Positions 1-8,545 of a DNA stretch of 64,000 nt are shown piece after piece; position 1 is the stretch's first letter, and the number at the start of each line of letters is the position of its first letter. The notes beneath the pieces were generated by a model. It was not told where the DNA came from, did no database searches, and saw only the letters and a list, made by a program, of their open reading frames with translations. This DNA comes from Roseomonas marmotae (GTDB lineage Bacteria; Pseudomonadota; Alphaproteobacteria; Acetobacterales; Acetobacteraceae), in the NCBI RefSeq assembly GCF_017654485.1, contig NZ_CP061091.1:1749501-1813500 (forward strand). Reading direction: 5' to 3'. A program made the position numbers and the translations under genes.

Positions 1-460
1 TCACCTTGCCGCCGCCGCCATCCTCCTCGGCCGGCTGGAAGATGAAGTGAACGGTCCCATCGAAATTCTTCGTCTCGGCCAGATACTTCGCGGCGCCCAG
101 CAGCATGGAGGTATGGCCGTCATGGCCGCAGGCATGCATCCGCCCCGGAACCTTGCTGGCATAGGGCAGGCCCGTGATCTCCTCCATCGGCAGCGCGTCC
201 ATATCCGCGCGCAGCCCGATGGCGCGCGGGCTGTTGCCGCCCGCGCCGCTGGCCGCGCGCCCGCCGCGCAGCGTGCCCACCAGCCCTGTGCCGGCGATGC
301 CCCGCGTTACCTCGATGCCCCAGGATTCCAGCTTGCTCGCCACCAGGTCACTGGTGCGGTGCTCCTGGAAAGCCAGTTCGGGATGAGCGTGGATATCGCG
401 CCGCCACTCGGTGGCCTCGGCGGCGATGGCGGCGATACGGGGATCTTGTTCGGATGGCAT
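1..460 (-). CDS. M20-family amidohydrolase (hippurate hydrolase-like), 3' part missing
   Basis: The first 153 residues of a zinc-dependent M20D amidohydrolase; the gene runs off the left edge. Visible landmarks are WRRDIHAHPELAFQE (about residues 19-33), RADMDALPMEE and the metal-binding HACGHDGHTSML, then FQPAEEDGGGG just before the edge. The family cleaves N-acyl or amide bonds of amino acids in the cytoplasm. The ATG at 460 has a GGAG ribosome binding site a few bases upstream. It lies downstream of, and on the same strand as, the N-carbamoyl hydrolase gene (138 bp gap), so a role in the same amide or hydantoin breakdown is plausible. The substrate cannot be read from the sequence. Confidence 0.88.
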   Translation of the reverse strand, partial: MPSEQDPRIAAIAAEATEWRRDIHAHPELAFQEHRTSDLVASKLESWGIEVTRGIAGTGLVGTLRGGRAASGAGGNSPRAIGLRADMDALPMEEITGLPYASKVPGRMHACGHDGHTSMLLGAAKYLAETKNFDGTVHFIFQPAEEDGGGGKV

Positions 461-598
461 GATGGCTCCGCGTCAATCAATCGGCGCCACGATGCTCGGC
501 CCGGCTTGGCGACATGGCAAGGCCCAGGCCAGGATTTGTCGCTGCCTTCCGGCGCGTGAATGCCGCCCATCCGGCGTGGAGGCCGGATGGGCGGGCTG

Positions 599-1600
599 TC
601 ATTCCGCCGCCTTGGCGGCCGGCTGCCACTCCGGCGGAGCCATGCTGCCCACCTGCTCGATGATGCGGCTATAAGCCTCGGGTCGGCGATGGGCGGCGAA
701 GTTGAAGATGGTGGTGCGGCCCAGCGTGCATTGGTCGAGGTTGAGATCGGCCACGATCAGTTCGTCATCCCAGGTGGTGGCCTGGGCGACGATCTCGCCC
801 TGCGGATTGACGATGATGGAATGGCCGAAGAGTTCGTTGCCATCCTCGGTGCCCGCCTTGGCGACACCGGCGCCGAAGCAGGCATTCTGGTAGCAGCCCG
901 CCTGGATGGAGAGGTGGCTATGCGCCACGCGCAGGTGATGCGCCTCGAAGCCGCGCGCATCCTGGTTCAGGGAGGGCGTGTTGTAGCCCAGCATCACCAG
1001 CTCGACCTGCTGCAGTCCCATCACGCGCCAGGCTTCCGGCCACCGGCGGTCATTGCAGATCATCATGCCGATATTGACCGGGCCGGCCTGGCCGATCGGC
1101 GCCCGCACCACCGGGAAGCCGAGGTTGCCGACCTCGAAATAGCGCTTCTCCAGGTGCTGCACCTTGCGGACCGGGTCGAATTCCTTGTGCCCGGGCAGGT
1201 GGACCTTGCGGTATTTCAGCACGACCTCGCCGCTGGGATGGACATAGACGGCGGTATTGAAGTGGCGCTTGCGCATCACGCCGGCCTCGTCCGGCTCATA
1301 GGCCAGCTCGGCATAGCCGAGGTGGAAGCCGATGTTGAACTTCCGCGCGGCCTCGAAGAGCGGCGCCGTCTCGTTGGAAGGCAGCGACTTCTCATACCAG
1401 TGGTCGGCGTCGTTGATGTCCTCCTCATACCAGCGCGGGAAGAAGGTGGTCAGCGCCAGTTCGGGAAAGACGACCACCTCGGCGCCGCGCTTATGGGCGG
1501 TCTCCATCAGGCGGACGAGGCGGCCGACGACGACATCGCGTCCCTCCGCCTTCTGGATGGGGCCGAGCTGTGCGGCGGCGAGGGTCAGGCGGCGGGACAT
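599..1600 (-). CDS. N-carbamoyl-D-amino acid hydrolase (nitrilase superfamily)
   Basis: 333 residues. It aligns by eye along its length with Agrobacterium D-carbamoylase. The catalytic triad of the carbon-nitrogen hydrolase superfamily is present: Glu47 in FPELALTTFFPRW, Lys132 in YRKVHLPGHK and Cys182 in MMICNDRRWPEAWRV. Known family members split N-carbamoyl-D-amino acids into D-amino acid, CO2 and ammonia. An upstream extension to 1723 is open but the ATG at 1600, with GAGGAG in front, gives the family N-terminus (MSRRLTLAAAQLGP). It is the last step of a cassette with the cyclic amidohydrolase at 2095-3498. The exact carbamoyl substrate is inferred. Confidence 0.92.
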   Translation of the reverse strand: MSRRLTLAAAQLGPIQKAEGRDVVVGRLVRLMETAHKRGAEVVVFPELALTTFFPRWYEEDINDADHWYEKSLPSNETAPLFEAARKFNIGFHLGYAELAYEPDEAGVMRKRHFNTAVYVHPSGEVVLKYRKVHLPGHKEFDPVRKVQHLEKRYFEVGNLGFPVVRAPIGQAGPVNIGMMICNDRRWPEAWRVMGLQQVELVMLGYNTPSLNQDARGFEAHHLRVAHSHLSIQAGCYQNACFGAGVAKAGTEDGNELFGHSIIVNPQGEIVAQATTWDDELIVADLNLDQCTLGRTTIFNFAAHRRPEAYSRIIEQVGSMAPPEWQPAAKAAE

Positions 1601-1613
1601 CGGTGCGGTCTCC

Positions 1614-1829
1614 TCAGTGGCTGCCGGCGGGCGGCATGGGGTCAATGAAATCCTCGCCGTGCTCGATCTGCGTCTCGGCCACGGCGCGCATGAAGACCTC
1701 GTCCCAGGCATCCTCCAGCGCATCCATCAGGGCCTCGGCGGCGTCCTGGCTCCGCAGCAGGGCGATACGCTCCCGGCCGGCGGCCCAGACGGAAAAGGCG
1801 CCGTTCGGTTCCTCGCGAATCTCAAACAT
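1614..1829 (-). CDS. small acidic protein of unknown function
   Basis: 71 residues, acidic, no signal peptide or membrane segment. It is predicted mostly helical (QDAAEALMDALEDAWDEVF). It lies 13 bp upstream of the carbamoylase gene on the same strand, between it and a small membrane protein, so it is almost certainly co-transcribed with the hydantoinase/carbamoylase pair. I do not recognise a family. The reading frame is supported by its operon position and by the tight packing of its neighbours rather than by homology. It could be a small accessory subunit, but nothing in the sequence shows this. Confidence 0.6.
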   Translation of the reverse strand: MFEIREEPNGAFSVWAAGRERIALLRSQDAAEALMDALEDAWDEVFMRAVAETQIEHGEDFIDPMPPAGSH

Positions 1830-1847
1830 GGATCAACTCTCTATATC

Positions 1848-2087
1848 TTAAGGGCGGTTCTGGCGGCGCGGACGGATGACGGTGGAGTCCGCCGGCTGCC
1901 GCGAGGGCGGGGGCGCGCTGTTCAGGTCCTCGATCCTCGGCTTCAGCAGCACATAGGTGATGCGGCCGACGATGGCGCAGAAGATCCACCCCCCGGCCGC
2001 CACCAGCAGGCTGGTGCCCGGACCAGTGGCCCAGACCCAGAGCGCCAGCGCGACCGCGATCGAGAGCAGGACCAGGAACAGGCGCAT
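1848..2087 (-). CDS. small two-helix membrane protein of unknown function
   Basis: 79 residues. Two hydrophobic stretches (about residues 2-20, RLFLVLLSIAVALALWVWA, and 27-45, LLVAAGGWIFCAIVGRITYV) are followed by a Pro/Arg-rich hydrophilic tail. The ATG at 2087 was chosen over the longer open frame to 2216 because the upstream part overlaps the hydantoinase gene and lacks hydrophobic character. It starts 7 bp after the stop of the cyclic amidohydrolase, so co-transcription is likely. No family recognised. An inner-membrane location is inferred from hydrophobicity. Confidence 0.6.
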   Translation of the reverse strand: MRLFLVLLSIAVALALWVWATGPGTSLLVAAGGWIFCAIVGRITYVLLKPRIEDLNSAPPPSRQPADSTVIRPRRQNRP

Positions 2088-2094
2088 CCCCGCC

Positions 2095-3498
2095 TCAGTC
2101 CGCGCCGAGGTAGCTGTCGCGGTGCTGGCGCGGCACGAAGCGTCCGGCACCGGGGGCGGCGAGGACATTGCCGCCATCCCAGATCTGCTGCCCGCGCAGG
2201 AAGGTGGCGGCCACACGCGCCTTGACGGGGCGGCCGTGGTAGGGGGACCAGCGGGTCTCCTCGCGGTCTTGGATGCTTGCCTCGTCGAAGGTGAAGTCGC
2301 CTTCCTGCATCACCACGACATCGGCATCCGAGCCGATGCGCAGCGCGCCCTTCTTGGGGAAGAGGCCATGGAAGCGCGCCGTCCGCTCGGCCGCATACTT
2401 CGCCATAAGGGTCAGCGGCAGCCCGCGCTCGACCAGCAAAGAATAGAAGACCGGTGCGAAGGACTGCATGCCGGTCAGACCGGCGCCGCAGGCGAAGATG
2501 TCGTCGCCCAGCTTCTTCTCACGCGGCCAGGGGGCGTGGTCGGTGGAGACATAGGCGACCTTGCCGGCCACCAGCGCGGCCCACATGCGCTCCACTTCCT
2601 CGGCCGTGCGGAAGGGCGGGTTGCACTTGCCGAAGCCCTTGAGGCGGACGAGGTCCTCCTCGGTCATGCAGAGATACTGCAGGCAGGCCTCGCCGGTGGA
2701 GCGGCCGCCCTGGGAGCGGAAGCTCTCGGCGATGTCGAAGCCGCGAGCGACGGAGGAATGCGCGATATGCACATGCGCGCCCGTCTCCATCCCGATCTCG
2801 AAAATTTCGAGATCCGCCATGGTCTCGGCCAGCGGCGGGCGGGTGCGGGCATGCATGATGGGATCGACCCGGCCGCTGGCCTTGGCTTCGGCGGTCAGCC
2901 GCTCCACCAGCTCCTGGTCCTCGTTGTGCAGGGCCACCATCAACCCGGTCTTCGCGATCTCCCGGAAGGCCGCGACCATGGTGGGATGGTCGATGCGCGG
3001 GAAGCGCACCGCGTCATACTCATAGGTGGAGAGCTTGAAGGAGCAGGCGCCGGCCTCGGCCAGCCCGGCGATGGCATCGACGCCGCCCTGCTTGGTGATG
3101 GTGCCGTAGAGCGCCACGTCCACATGCGCGGTGGCGTTCACCACCTCCACCTTCTCCCGCAGGATGCCGGCATTGGTGACGGCGCGGGGCACGTCATAGG
3201 GCATGTCGACGCAGGTGGTGACGCCGCCAGCGGCCGCGGAGCGCGTCGCGCCCTCGATCCCCGACCAGCCCAGCGCGCTGCTGGTATGCATATGTCCATC
3301 GACCAGGCCGGGCAGCAGGCTGTGTCCGCTGAAGTCGTGGATGGCCCTGGCGGGCGGCAATTCCCCTTCGCCGATGGCCGCGATGGTCTCGCCCCGCACC
3401 GCGATGTAGCCATCCGGAACGATACGATCCGGCAGGACGAGATTACCGCGAAGCACGCGGTCGTAAGGTTGCTGCGTCACGAGAGAGCCCCACGCCAT
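2095..3498 (-). CDS. cyclic amidohydrolase (hydantoinase / allantoinase / dihydropyrimidinase family)
   Basis: 467 residues, the usual length for hydantoinase and allantoinase. The binuclear metal site is intact: DGHMHT near residue 68, the carbamylated Lys in CSFKLSTYEYD, His in VALHNEDQ and HVHIAHSS, and Asp in STDHAPWP. The family hydrolyses the ring of hydantoins, dihydropyrimidines or allantoin to a carbamoyl or ureido acid. With the downstream D-carbamoylase this makes a two-step ring-opening and decarbamoylation route. Neither start candidate (ATG 3498, or GTG six codons in) has a good ribosome binding site; ATG was kept. Which cyclic amide is used cannot be decided from motifs alone. 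Confidence 0.88.
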   Translation of the reverse strand: MAWGSLVTQQPYDRVLRGNLVLPDRIVPDGYIAVRGETIAAIGEGELPPARAIHDFSGHSLLPGLVDGHMHTSSALGWSGIEGATRSAAAGGVTTCVDMPYDVPRAVTNAGILREKVEVVNATAHVDVALYGTITKQGGVDAIAGLAEAGACSFKLSTYEYDAVRFPRIDHPTMVAAFREIAKTGLMVALHNEDQELVERLTAEAKASGRVDPIMHARTRPPLAETMADLEIFEIGMETGAHVHIAHSSVARGFDIAESFRSQGGRSTGEACLQYLCMTEEDLVRLKGFGKCNPPFRTAEEVERMWAALVAGKVAYVSTDHAPWPREKKLGDDIFACGAGLTGMQSFAPVFYSLLVERGLPLTLMAKYAAERTARFHGLFPKKGALRIGSDADVVVMQEGDFTFDEASIQDREETRWSPYHGRPVKARVAATFLRGQQIWDGGNVLAAPGAGRFVPRQHRDSYLGAD

Positions 3499-3644
3499 TG
3501 TTCGTGGGAGAAGGATATCGCGGATCGGCGGCCTGTCGATCCGCTATGGCCGGATAAGGCATGGCGGGAGGCGCGCGCCTGCCCGCATGGGCGGCAGGGC
3601 TGCGCGCGCCGAAGGCACCGCCGCGCCGCCGCGCGCCGGCCTCG

Positions 3645-4880
3645 TCAGGGGGAGATCACCATGCAGGGGCCGCGCGTACCGCGGCAGGTGCTCCGCGCCG
3701 CGGTGGCGGAGAGACCGGTGACGCGGGCGCGCCAGAACCAGTTCCCCTTCACCTTGACCCGCTCCACCTCCATCCGGCCGCCTTTCGCGGCGGCCTTGCG
3801 GGCGGCGGCCTGGGCCGGGCCACGCTCCGCGAAGGCACCCACCTGCACCGCCCACCGGCCTGCCGCGGCGCTGCCGCGGGCCGGTGCCGGCCTGCTGACC
3901 ACGGGACGGCTGACGACGGGCCGCACGGAACCGCCGGCGCCGCCACGTGCCAGCACCGAGGCGGAGGGAACGGGCGCCGCCGTTGCGGTGCCGACGAGGG
4001 AGGGGCCACGGCGCCCCGCCATCATCATGTCGGTGGAGGGAAGGGCCCCTGCCTCGGCGAAGCCGCGATCCAGCAACGACATGACATGCGCGTCGCGTTC
4101 CCAGCTGCTGGCTCCGCCGAAGACCACGGCGATCATCCGCACACCGCCGCGCACGGCGCTGGCGGCAAGGTTGAAGCCGCTCGCGTTGATGAAGCCGGTC
4201 TTGATGCCGTCGGCGCCGGGGTAGTTGTCCAGCAGCCTGTTATGGCCGCGGATGGTGCGGCCGTTCCATTCGAAGGAGCCCACGCTGAAATAGGCATAGC
4301 GCTGCGGAAAGTCGCGCAGCAGGGCCTGGCTGAGCCGCGCCATGTCCCGCGCCGTGGTGCGCTGCTGCGGGTTGGGAAGGCCGCTGGCATTGCGGAAGGT
4401 GGTGCGGCTCATGCCGAGGGTGCGTGCCCGGGCCGTCATCATGCGGGCGAAGTTGGCCTCGCTGCCGCCGCCCAGATGCTCGCCCAGCGCGGTGGCGGCG
4501 TCATTGGCCGACCTGGTCACCATCGCCATCATCGCATCCCGCGCCGTGATGGTGCCGCCGGCCCGCAGCCCCAGCTTGGAAGGCGGCTGCGCCGCCGCAT
4601 GGCTGGACACCCGGATGCGGCTGGTGGGCGACAGGCGCCCGTTCTGCAGGGCCTCGAAGGCCATGTAGAGCGTCATCATCTTGGTGAGCGAGGCCGGATA
4701 ACGATATTCATCGGCCGAGATGGAGACGAACTCCTCCCCCGTGCCGGCGTCGATCACCAGGGCGGCATAGCGTTCACTGCCGATCTGCGCCCGCGCCGGG
4801 GTGATGGTCGTGATGGTCAGGACGACCGCGAGCAACGCGAACGCGAAGACGCGGCATCCGGCGAGGCCGAGATGCGGCAT
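3645..4880 (-). CDS. D-alanyl-D-alanine carboxypeptidase (DacA/PBP5 type) with C-terminal SPOR domain
   Basis: 411 residues. A signal peptide (hydrophobic core about 11-27, cleavage after ARA near residue 31) leads into a peptidase S11 domain with Ser64-x-x-Lys67 (SLTK), Ser124-Ala-Asn126 and the KTG motif in GIKTGFI. A Pro/Ser linker is followed by a SPOR-like segment (GRWAVQVGAFAERGPAQAAA) that in other proteins binds denuded septal glycan. It trims the terminal D-Ala from peptidoglycan stem peptides in the periplasm. The ATG at 4880 has GGGGGAG in front; the open frame upstream is GC-driven. Monocistronic by layout. Confidence 0.93.
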   Translation of the reverse strand: MPHLGLAGCRVFAFALLAVVLTITTITPARAQIGSERYAALVIDAGTGEEFVSISADEYRYPASLTKMMTLYMAFEALQNGRLSPTSRIRVSSHAAAQPPSKLGLRAGGTITARDAMMAMVTRSANDAATALGEHLGGGSEANFARMMTARARTLGMSRTTFRNASGLPNPQQRTTARDMARLSQALLRDFPQRYAYFSVGSFEWNGRTIRGHNRLLDNYPGADGIKTGFINASGFNLAASAVRGGVRMIAVVFGGASSWERDAHVMSLLDRGFAEAGALPSTDMMMAGRRGPSLVGTATAAPVPSASVLARGGAGGSVRPVVSRPVVSRPAPARGSAAAGRWAVQVGAFAERGPAQAAARKAAAKGGRMEVERVKVKGNWFWRARVTGLSATAARSTCRGTRGPCMVISP

Positions 4881-5189
4881 GTGCAGACTCCCCCTTCCGC
4901 GCGCGGCCCTAACCCCCCCGGGTGCCCGCGCGCATCCCCACGATGTCCGGCCGCAGCGACGGCGAACCGGAAACCGGCGCGGCCACCCACGCCTGAAGGC
5001 GGGATGCCGTGCCGCTCCAGAATGCAGATTCAGGGCGCCCGATGGAAGCGCTTCAGCCAAAATTGCTGGAGAAAGTTTCATCTGGAGGCCGGCTGACGGC
5101 TCTGGCCCGCTGATCGGCGATGGACGAGTGCGCGAGGCCAGAGCACAACACGGGCGGAACCCAAGAGCCGGAGGAGGAAACCCCCCGTC
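4881..5189. other. intergenic region between divergent dacA-like and prpD-like genes
   Basis: 309 bp between two divergent genes, so it must hold both promoters. The GGAGGAGG ribosome binding site of the prpD-like gene is at its right end. I see no convincing -35/-10 pair, operator or riboswitch, and no conserved small reading frame. Confidence 0.5.
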
Positions 5190-6713
5190 ATGAAACTGCA
5201 TCCCGTGAAGGTGTACCCGTCAAAGGCGCTGCTGCCGCGCGAGGACCAGCTGGCCTGGAAGATCGCCGGCGTTGCCGCCGACCGCGTCGCCGTGCAGAAG
5301 CCGGTCGCCGAGATGATCATCAACCGCATCATCGACAACGCCGCCGTCGCCATCGCCGCCGTCAACCGATCCGCGCCCACCTCGGCGCGCGCTATGGCGC
5401 TTGGCCATGCGCGCAAGGGCGGCGCCACCGTCTTCGGCCAGCCCGGCAACCGGGGCTTCAGCCCGGAATGGGCCGCATGGGCCAATGGCACGGCGGTGCG
5501 CGAGCTGGACATGCACGACACCTTCCTGGCCGCCGACTACTCGCATCCCGGCGACAACATCCCGCCCATCCTGGCGGTGGCGCAGACCATGGGCCGCTCC
5601 GGCCGCGAGCTGATCCGCGGTATCGCCACGGGCTACGAGATCCAGGTGAACCTGGTGCGCGCCATCTGCCTGCATGAGCACAAGGTGGACCATATCGCGC
5701 ATCTCGGCCCCTCGGCCGCGGCGGGCATCGGCACGCTGCTCGGGCTGAAGCAGGAGGTGATCTACCAGGCGGTGCAGCAGGCCCTGCACACCACCATCAC
5801 CTTCCGCCAGAGCCGCAAGGGCGAGATCTCCTCCTGGAAGGCCTTCGCGCCCGCGCATGCCGGGAAGCTGGCCGTCGAGGCCGTGGACCGCGCGATGCGC
5901 GGGGAGGGCGCGCCGAGCCCGATCTATGAGGGCGAGGATTCGGTCATCGCCTGGGTGCTGAGTGGCCGCAGCAACCGCGAGCGTGTGTACGAAGATGTCT
6001 ATTACAACGTGCCGCTGCCGGAGAAGGGCGAGGCGAAGCGCGCCATCCTCGATACCTACACCAAGGAACACTCGGCCGAGTATCAGAGCCAGGCGCTGAT
6101 CGACCTGGCCTTCCGGATGCGGGAGCAGATCCGGGACCTGGAGGCGATCGAGAAGATCATCATCCACACCAGCCACCACACCCACTACGTGATCGGCACC
6201 GGCGCCAACGACCCGCAGAAGATGGACCCCAAGGCCAGCCGGGAGACGCTGGACCATTCCATCATGTATATCTTTGCCGTGGCCTTGCAGGACGGAGGCT
6301 GGCACCACGTGGACAGCTACGCGCCGAAGCGCGCCGGCCGCCCCGACACCGTGCGCCTCTGGCACAAGATCGAGACGCGGGAGGAGGAGGAATGGACGCG
6401 GCGCTACCATTCCACCGACCCGGCAGAGAAGGCCTTCGGCGCGCGGGTGGAGGTCCTGATGAAGGATGGAAGCACCATCGTGGACGAGATGGCGGTGGCC
6501 AACGCTCATCCTCTGGGCGCCAAGCCCTTCGAGCGCGCGGACTACATCCGCAAGTTCGAGATCCTGACCGACGGCATCCTGGCTCCGCGGGAGAGCGCAC
6601 GCTTCCTGGAGGTGGTGCAGGACCTGCCACGCCTGACGGCCGAGGAGCTTTCCCTCCTCAACGTCGCGCTGCCGCGCGGCGCGCTGGCCGAGGGTAAGCC
6701 CGGCATCTTCTGA
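5190..6713 (+). CDS. prpD: MmgE/PrpD family protein, probably 2-methylcitrate dehydratase
   Basis: 507 residues. It matches the PrpD style throughout ([20 protein letters not shown] near the N-terminus, [74 protein letters not shown]). PrpD dehydrates 2-methylcitrate to 2-methyl-cis-aconitate in propionate degradation; other MmgE/PrpD proteins act on related hydroxy-tricarboxylates. A strong GGAGGAGG sits 13 bp before the ATG. No prpB, prpC or acnD neighbour is present, so the symbol rests on sequence alone and an aconitate-type or cis-aconitate-processing role is an alternative. Confidence 0.85.
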   Translation: MKLHPVKVYPSKALLPREDQLAWKIAGVAADRVAVQKPVAEMIINRIIDNAAVAIAAVNRSAPTSARAMALGHARKGGATVFGQPGNRGFSPEWAAWANGTAVRELDMHDTFLAADYSHPGDNIPPILAVAQTMGRSGRELIRGIATGYEIQVNLVRAICLHEHKVDHIAHLGPSAAAGIGTLLGLKQEVIYQAVQQALHTTITFRQSRKGEISSWKAFAPAHAGKLAVEAVDRAMRGEGAPSPIYEGEDSVIAWVLSGRSNRERVYEDVYYNVPLPEKGEAKRAILDTYTKEHSAEYQSQALIDLAFRMREQIRDLEAIEKIIIHTSHHTHYVIGTGANDPQKMDPKASRETLDHSIMYIFAVALQDGGWHHVDSYAPKRAGRPDTVRLWHKIETREEEEWTRRYHSTDPAEKAFGARVEVLMKDGSTIVDEMAVANAHPLGAKPFERADYIRKFEILTDGILAPRESARFLEVVQDLPRLTAEELSLLNVALPRGALAEGKPGIF

Positions 6714-7191
6714 GCAGGGCAGGCGGCGCGGGAAGGGTTTACGAATCCTTTCCGCGCCAGCGGCGAGATATGTGCCGCTCTTCGCTGCGGCTTCCACGAC
6801 ACGATCGGCGGAAAAATCCGTGCCGGGATGCAACCCGGGCACGCGGAAATGCAACGCGTGCACGCGGATTTCGTTGACAAGCGGATTGGGCGTGAAGATA
6901 GCGTGTTGCGTGCGCGGGCGGGCCGAGCGATTCGCGTTGAAGCTGTCAACCCAGCGTCACGAATCAGGCCGCGGCCGGAGCCGCAATTCGGAAGGATAAT
7001 GCTCGCACCGCAGGATGCGTTCCGTGAGGATGCAGGACTGGAGGGAAGGCCGCAAGGCGCTATCTCTCTCTTTTGCCACTTACGGCCATAGCGGGACTGG
7101 CAACCGGATGGCGACACCACAAGGCACAGCTCCGCCACGAGGCGGAGCAGATCGGATGAGCCCAGAATGACTCGGCAAGGAGAGCCAGCAA
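6714..7191 (+). other. 478-bp intergenic region upstream of the histone H1-like gene
   Basis: Holds three things I can point to. A 12-bp stem lies right after the prpD stop (separate entry). A TTGACA hexamer at 6874-6879 has a weak -10-like GATAGC 17 bp downstream, facing the H1-like gene. A GCTCCGCC/GGCGGAGC hairpin with ACGA loop lies at 7129-7148, about 45 bp before the ATG. An AAGGAG ribosome binding site precedes the ATG at 7192. The long leader (about 290 bases if TTGACA is used) could be regulatory. No coding frame recognised. Confidence 0.45.
6725..6758 (+). terminator. hairpin after prpD-like gene, probable terminator
   Basis: Arms at 6725-6736 and 6747-6758 pair over 12 bp with one G-T wobble around a 10-base loop, starting 11 bp after the stop codon. 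No T-run follows, so it may be a Rho-assisted terminator or mRNA 3'-end stabiliser rather than a classical intrinsic terminator. Confidence 0.45.
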
Positions 7192-8412
7192 ATGACTGAC
7201 AGTGACGAAACGGGCTCGGGCCGCGCCCAGCCCATGGCGGTAAGCACCAGCCGCCGTACCGCCGGTACGCGCAAGGCCAGCACGGCAGGCCGCAAGCCCG
7301 CCGCCAAGAAGGCTGCCGCCCCGGCCAAGAAGGCATCGACCGCCACGCGCAAGCCGGCGGCGAAGAAGACGGCCACGGCGACGCCGAAGAAGGCGGCTTC
7401 GGGCGCGGCGCGCAAGCCGGCCTCGACCCGCGCGACGGCGGCCAAGAAGACGACGGCGAAGAAGACGGCCACGGCGGCGCCGAAGAAGGCGGCGGCGAGC
7501 ACGGCGCGCAAGTCGGCTTCGACCCGCACGACGGCGGCGAAGAAGACGGCGGCGCCGAAGAAGGCGGCGGCGAGCACGGCGCGCAAGTCGGCTTCGACCC
7601 GCGCGACGGCGGCGAAGAAGACGGCGGCGCCGAAGAAGGCGGCGGCGAGCACGGCGCGCAAGTCGACCTCGACCCGCACGACGGCGGCGAAGAAGACGGC
7701 GGCGCCGAAGAAGGCGGCGGCGAGCACGGCGCGCAAGTCGGCTTCGACCCGCGCGACGGCGGCGAAGAAGACGGCGGCGCCGAAGAAGGCGGCGGCGAGC
7801 ACGGCGCGCAAGTCGACCTCGACCCGCGCGACGGCGACCAAGAAGACGGCGGCGACGGCGAGGAAGACGGCCACGGCGGCGCCGAAGAAGGCGGCGTCCG
7901 GCACGGCGCGCAAGTCGGCCTCGACCCGCACGACGGCGGCGAAGAAGACGGCAGCGGCGCCGAAGAAGGCGGCGTCCGGCACGGCGCGCAAGTCGGCCTC
8001 GACCCGCGCGACGACGGCGAAGAAGACGGCCACGGCGACGCCGAAGAAGGCGGCGTCGGGCACGACCCGCAAGCCCGCTTCCACCCGCAAGGCACCGGCG
8101 GCCAAGGCCGCGTCGGCGACGAAGCGCCCGGCTGGCGCGGCCCGCAAGTCGGCCACGACGCGCCGCGCCACCAAGGCTGTCACGCCGATCCCCGCCGAGA
8201 TGCCGATCGAGGCCGTGGCGGAAATGGCGGCGCCGACTGCGACCAATGGTTCCGCCAAGCGCTCGGGCGGAGCCCGGAAGGCGTCCGGCGCCCGGTCGCG
8301 CGACAAGGCCGAGGTGGCGCCCCCGCCGCCGGTGGATCTGCCGCTGGACAGTGCTTCCACGACGGAGACGGATACTGATACCAGCACGACGGAAGACATG
8401 AGCGGCGACTGA
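7192..8412 (+). CDS. histone H1-like Lys/Ala-rich DNA-binding protein with tandem repeats
   Basis: 406 residues. After about 15 polar residues almost the whole protein (about 20-325) is low-complexity Ala/Lys/Thr/Ser/Arg with recurring AAKK, TARKSASTR and PKKAAAS blocks, like the AlgP/H1-like proteins of bacteria. It ends in an acidic, Thr-rich tail (TETDTDTSTTEDMSGD). Such proteins bind DNA non-specifically and compact the nucleoid. Repeat unit is 25 residues (26 in the later copies). Strong AAGGAG before the ATG and a textbook terminator after the stop argue for a highly expressed single gene. Copy number probably varies between strains through slippage or recombination. Confidence 0.85.
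   Translation: MTDSDETGSGRAQPMAVSTSRRTAGTRKASTAGRKPAAKKAAAPAKKASTATRKPAAKKTATATPKKAASGAARKPASTRATAAKKTTAKKTATAAPKKAAASTARKSASTRTTAAKKTAAPKKAAASTARKSASTRATAAKKTAAPKKAAASTARKSTSTRTTAAKKTAAPKKAAASTARKSASTRATAAKKTAAPKKAAASTARKSTSTRATATKKTAATARKTATAAPKKAASGTARKSASTRTTAAKKTAAAPKKAASGTARKSASTRATTAKKTATATPKKAASGTTRKPASTRKAPAAKAASATKRPAGAARKSATTRRATKAVTPIPAEMPIEAVAEMAAPTATNGSAKRSGGARKASGARSRDKAEVAPPPPVDLPLDSASTTETDTDTSTTEDMSGD
7501..8060 (+). repeat. in-frame 75/78-bp tandem repeats inside the H1-like gene
   Basis: The block starting ACGGCGCGCAAGTCG recurs at 7501, 7576, 7651, 7726 and 7801 (exact 75-bp period), then at 7903 and 7981 (78-bp period). Copies at 7501-7650 and 7651-7800 are nearly identical as 150-bp pairs, alternating ACG/GCG and GCTTCG/ACCTCG variants, so the array probably grew by duplicating a two-unit block. 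All copies keep the reading frame. Confidence 0.92.
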
Positions 8413-8435
8413 GCCGTCAGTTCCGACAGAAGAAG

Positions 8436-8465
8436 GGCGCCGCTGGAAACAGCGGCGCCTTTTTT
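8436..8465 (+). terminator. intrinsic terminator of the H1-like gene
   Basis: A perfect 10-bp stem GGCGCCGCTG/CAGCGGCGCC with a GAAA tetraloop is followed directly by six T, 23 bp after the stop codon. Confidence 0.96.
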
Positions 8466-8545
8466 CATGCCCGCCCCGCTGCGCAGGCGGTGGCTTTGCA
8501 GTGCCCGGCGCATCCCCTAGCCTGTCGGCGTTGGGAGACATGATC

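Noticed and set aside
1957..4224. 755-codon plus-strand frame opposite the hydantoinase and carboxypeptidase genes
   Set aside because: Same reason: shadow frame in 70%-GC-type DNA opposite two enzymes with intact active sites.
7501..8060. Regular 75-bp repeats resembling a CRISPR or satellite array
   Set aside because: No unique spacers; all copies are in frame in a Lys/Ala protein and change by codon-level substitutions.
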